DNA from: Steinernema hermaphroditum
Lineage: Eukaryota; Nematoda; Chromadorea; Rhabditida; Steinernematidae
Assembly: GCA_030435675.1 (NCBI GenBank)
Contig: CM059622.1
Coordinates: forward strand, 17,546,001 to 17,610,000
Direction: 5' to 3'
DNA length: 64,000 nucleotides
Shown here piece after piece: positions 61,033 through 64,000 of the stretch. Each line of letters begins with the position of its first letter. Position 1 is the stretch's first letter. Both the position numbers and the translations under genes were made by a program. The notes beneath the pieces are model-generated. The model saw only the letters and a list, made by a program, of their open reading frames with translations. It ran no database searches and was not told where the DNA came from.

Positions 61033-62604
61033 CAGAGTTGTCCGGGTACCCGAAAGTTCGGGTACCCGAAACCGAAACCGAACCCGAAACCGAAATTTTC
61101 GGGTACCCGAAACCGAACCCGAAACCGAAATTTTCGGGTACCCGAAACCGAAACCGAAACCGAAATTTTCGGGTACCCGAAACCGAAACCGAAATTTTCG
61201 GGTACCCGAAACCGAACCCGAAAAAACCGAAACCGAAACCGAAAACCCGAAGTTGTTTTTGAAGTTGGGGACATTTTTTTTCCTTTTTTTCCCGCAGTCC
61301 TTTTCGTGCGTCCTTCAGTTTAAGACTAAACTGTCTATCAACGTGAAACTCTCAGAAAAGGTGGACGTCAAACTGTCTACAAAGGTTACGAAGTTAATGA
61401 ACTTGTCGTCGGTGCATCCCACTCATGTTCACGTCATAAGCGCAGACCGACACCGCGGTACCGTTGTGGCGCCACGCTCACGCCCAGAGTTTGCACTAGC
61501 ACGATCAAAACGGCGACCGAACGTACGAAATATCCTACTTTTTCTGGAGATCTCGAGATCTCAAAGCGCTAATATAGGTTCTGGGTCTCGCCGCGCTGTG
61601 ACTGATCGCTTTTATGGGGTTAGAAAAAATAAAATCGCGGTTCGACAGCTCCAAAACACCGAAAATCAGGGAAATCCAACCGGGAAGTTCGGGTACCCGA
61701 CCCGAACCCGAGCCCGAAACCGAAACTTTCGGGTACCCGAAACCGAAACCGAAACTTTCGGGTACCCGAAACCGAAACCGAACCCGAAACCGAAACCGAA
61801 CCCGAAAAAACCGAAACTTTCGGGTACCCGAAACCGAACCCGAAACCGAAACCGAAACCGAAGCTTTCGGGTATTGTATTCGTCAAAAGTCTCTAGCAAA
61901 AACGTAGAGGGCTCCCACCACGAAAATTTTGCGCGCGCATTTCACGCGCCAAAAAATTTACAATGGGATATGGTCAAAATCATAGTAATTCGCTGTTTTC
62001 TCGTTTCTGACGCGATTTCGTCAAATTTCGTGAACGGACGGTTGTTGATCAAACTCTGCCGCGTCGAATGAGCCCTGGCTCGACTGCCAGCATGCTTTCC
62101 TCGCAGAGTTATTAGGAATCAATGGTGGACAATGGCGTTTGAATCGTGTGACGTGGATTTTTAAGAACGTAATGGATTAGCTGCCCATCAAGACGTTGTA
62201 TATGGGTCCTGCTGTGATCTAGAACGCCTCCAACATATGAATCTCCAGCTAACTGTTCAACTCTCAAATGCAAACTAATGATTTGCTAATAACTCAGCGA
62301 GGAAAGCATGCTGGCAGTCGAGCCAGGGCTCATTCGACGCGGCAGAGTCTGATCAACAACCGTCCGTTCACGAAATTTGACGAAATCGCGTCAGAAACGA
62401 GAAAACAGCGAATTACTATGATTTTGACCATATCCCATTGTAAATTTTTGGCGCGTGAAATGCGCGCGCAAAATTTTCGTGGTGGGAGCTTTGCTAGAGA
62501 CTTTTGACGAATACAATACCCGACCCGAAAAACCGAAACCGACACCCAAACCCGACCCGAAAACCCGAAAAACCCGACCCGAAAACCCGAACCCGCCAAC
62601 TCTG
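61033..62604. mobile_element. 1.57-kb hAT-like foldback element with CCCGAA repeats
   Basis: Flanked by perfect 8-bp duplications CTTGGAAC at 61025-61032 and 62605-62612. The left end is CAGAGTTGTCCGGGTACCCG. The right end, inverted, is CAGAGTTGGCGGGTTCGGG. Inside, 61040-61255 and 61680-61875 are arrays of GGGTACCCGAA and ACCGAA words. The right half holds a 240-bp inverted repeat. A third CCCGAA tract (62520-62600) lies before the right end. The long open frames through the arrays (for example 61022-62071) are repeat artefacts. No transposase is present. The 8-bp duplication and CAG ends indicate hAT-type mobilisation. Confidence 0.9.
61869..62523. repeat. Inverted repeat of about 240 bp with 171-bp loop
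   Basis: The left arm (61869-62115) and right arm (62287-62523) are nearly identical inverted copies. They differ by a 10-base block (near 61900) and single bases. The loop is 62116-62286. The transcript could form a long hairpin. Confidence 0.9.
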
Positions 62605-62612
62605 CTTGGAAC

Positions 62613-63119
62613 AAGCGTCAGTCAATCTGTGTGTCCACTCCCTTTATTTTTGTTCTCCTTTTGCCCACTCTGATCATTGTACGGATTAGTGAGACCCCTT
62701 ATCGCGTTCCTACAGGACACATCTCAGCACCAAACCACGAAACATAAGCACCCAAACTGTTATCACAAAGTTCACCATGAATGAAGTTTTGTCAGCGCCG
62801 ATTGCGATTTCATTGTGCGCACTATCCAGCGGTCATATGTTTGTCAAATATCTGCAAGTGCTGGGAACAACAGTTGATAGCGAGTACACATTACACTGAT
62901 ATTACCGGGTGTAATCGCATCATTCGTCTTCCTTATTAATAGTTTAAAAACTAGGAACAATCACCAAAGGAGCGGTACTTTAGTCGTTATTGCTGAATTG
63001 GACATCTCATACGACAAGCATTTGCTAAGTCTTCCGTTGTCACGGCGCCAATTGGAGGGTATAACGGAGAACTGTGCGTAATCGGGATGATGGAGAACAG
63101 TGCTTACCGGCCCGAGCCA
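62613..63119. other. Upstream region of the UGT gene, no other gene seen
   Basis: AT-rich and without a recognisable exon. A minus-strand open frame (62961-63263) is antisense to the UGT first exon. Confidence 0.45.
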
Positions 63120-63127
63120 TATATAAG
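63120..63127 (+). promoter_or_regulatory. TATA box of the UGT gene
   Basis: TATATAAG, 42 bases before the UGT start codon, in a GC-richer setting. Confidence 0.55.
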
Positions 63128-63168
63128 CACTCCGTTTATCGAGAATCAGACGGTCGACACGCGCTATC

Positions 63169-63319
63169 ATGGCTCTTCGAAGCGCTCTCTTCGCGTCAGT
63201 GTTCGTCCTATGTGGAAGCCTGAAAGTACTCATGTACAATCCCTCAATGGGACATTCGCACATGGCTTTTCAAGGTGCTATCGCTGATATTTTGATCGAT
63301 GCTGGACATACTGTGGTAG
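63169..63319 (+). CDS. UDP-glycosyltransferase, first exon only
   Basis: The exon starts MALRSALFASVFVLCGSLKV, a signal peptide of about 17 residues. It continues LMYNPSMGHSHMAFQGAIAD and ILIDAGHTVV, the typical N-terminal strand-helix of nematode UGTs (KVLVYNPKFGHSHV... and AGHNVT-type). It stops at a GT donor (63320) in phase 1. The remainder, including the UDP-sugar binding signature, must lie beyond the window or behind a long intron. Role: conjugation of sugars to lipophilic compounds in the ER lumen. The sequence to 64000 shows no further UGT exon. Confidence 0.8.
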
Positions 63320-64000
63320 GTGAGCTTGAGATATCGGCAAAATTGAATAATTTTTCTGTACCCTTTTATTTCTGTATCGTTTGCAACTTCACGACTTTAT
63401 TTCTCGAATCAAACAAAGGTTGTCTCTTGCGACCAGCTTCGTCCTTGGCGTGGTGCGCCAGTTCTACTGATACATACTTTCCGCCTTTGACTTTCACTTT
63501 GTATCATGATTCACAGGCCTTGAATCCAGACAAACGAAGGTTGTCTCTTGCGACCGGCTTCGTTCCTGGTGCGGCTTCGATGTTAAACCGGTCGGTTTCC
63601 GCACGCTTCAAGGGGCATCTGGGAATCTTCGGACCCCCGGAAACGGCGGCGGAACTTCATTTTCCCGGGGCGTTCGGTATATGTGAATCCTCAAAACGCG
63701 GCGTTTGGGGCAAATGAGCGGCTTTGGAGCTCGCTTCTGCTTCGAAAGGACGAATCGTTGGTCGGGGAGATGCGCCTTCGCCGGTACCGTTTGCGAAAAA
63801 GTTAAAAATCATTAGTTCCGTGTCTCAATTTTTTGCACTACCCCATAATAAGTCTGTATCCATGGGACTGATCGGCAATGCTCGAAAGAATGCCCTAAAG
63901 AGTTCACTACCACCAGTGTGCTGGTTTCCAATCGCCTAGACTGTGAACAACACAGAGGCTTTTTAGACACGTTTTGATTTGTCTTATCACAGATTGTGGC
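63320..64000. repeat. Probable UGT intron with repetitive DNA
   Basis: Contains a direct repeat with core GGTTGTCTCTTGCGACC at about 63418-63450 and 63538-63570, 120 bp apart. A GC-rich stretch without a gene (63560-63790) follows. The GC-rich part looks like a dispersed repeat inserted in the intron; this is an inference from composition. Confidence 0.45.

Noticed and set aside
61022..62071. 349-codon open frame on the plus strand
   Set aside because: It translates the CCCGAA array (endless TETETEI, FGYPKP words) and one arm of the hairpin inside a mobile element. Open frames also exist on the other strand over the same DNA.

Overview
This window looks like nuclear DNA from a free-living or parasitic rhabditid-type nematode. 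Nearly every gene is split by GT-AG introns of about 42-60 nt. Several start codons lie a few bases after a pyrimidine-rich ...TTTCAG acceptor, as expected for spliced-leader trans-splicing. The gene set is also typical: a CCK-type peptide GPCR, nematode sigma-class GSTs, a kappa GST, LIN-53, TIPIN, ferlin, SPCA, SERCA, a UGT and a histidine acid phosphatase. No tRNA, rRNA, CRISPR or viral gene was recognised. The species was not identified.

Layout. 0.6-3.3 kb: cholecystokinin-like receptor (+), followed by about 4.3 kb without a recognisable gene. 7.6-9.0 kb: a small secreted peptide-like gene and a small four-helix membrane protein (+). 9.1-12.7 kb: a RING/membrane-anchor protein and the nucleolar MIF4G/MA3 protein NOM1 (-). 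13.2-15.9 kb: LIN-53 and TIPIN (+), close enough to be an operon. 16.0-16.8 kb: kappa GST (-). 18.0-18.9 kb: sigma-type GST (+). 18.9-26.0 kb: gene-poor. 26.0-28.2 kb: AVT/SLC36-type amino acid transporter (+). 28.5-31.6 kb: an m-AAA protease N-terminal domain with no AAA or peptidase part, and a lysine-rich repeat protein (both -). 32.6-36.8 kb: a small Cys-rich secreted candidate, a second GST and a complete histidine acid phosphatase (+). 37.1-40.0 kb: nested mobile DNA. 41.3-49.3 kb: ferlin (+). 50.8-55.2 kb: Golgi Ca/Mn ATPase PMR1/SPCA (+). 55.7-55.9 kb: broken inverted copy of part of SERCA. 56.9-60.4 kb: SERCA (+). 61.0-62.6 kb: foldback hAT-like element. 63.2 kb: first exon of a UDP-glycosyltransferase, running off the window.

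Three genes concern calcium and membranes (ferlin, SPCA, SERCA) and four concern detoxification (two sigma GSTs, GSTK, UGT). I see no sign that these form one regulated unit.

The most unusual content is the repeat biology. Three non-autonomous elements share hAT-like CAG...TGGCGG termini and 8-bp target duplications, yet each is filled with a different short-period repeat that seems to grow out of its own terminus. A 2.7-kb terminal-inverted-repeat element sits inside a duplicated ferlin fragment, and the parent gene supplies the exact empty site. Ferlin and SERCA each have an inverted, broken partial copy a few kb upstream. These are my best candidates for something undescribed. The protein candidates are the truncated m-AAA protease and the 16-residue-repeat lysine-rich protein.
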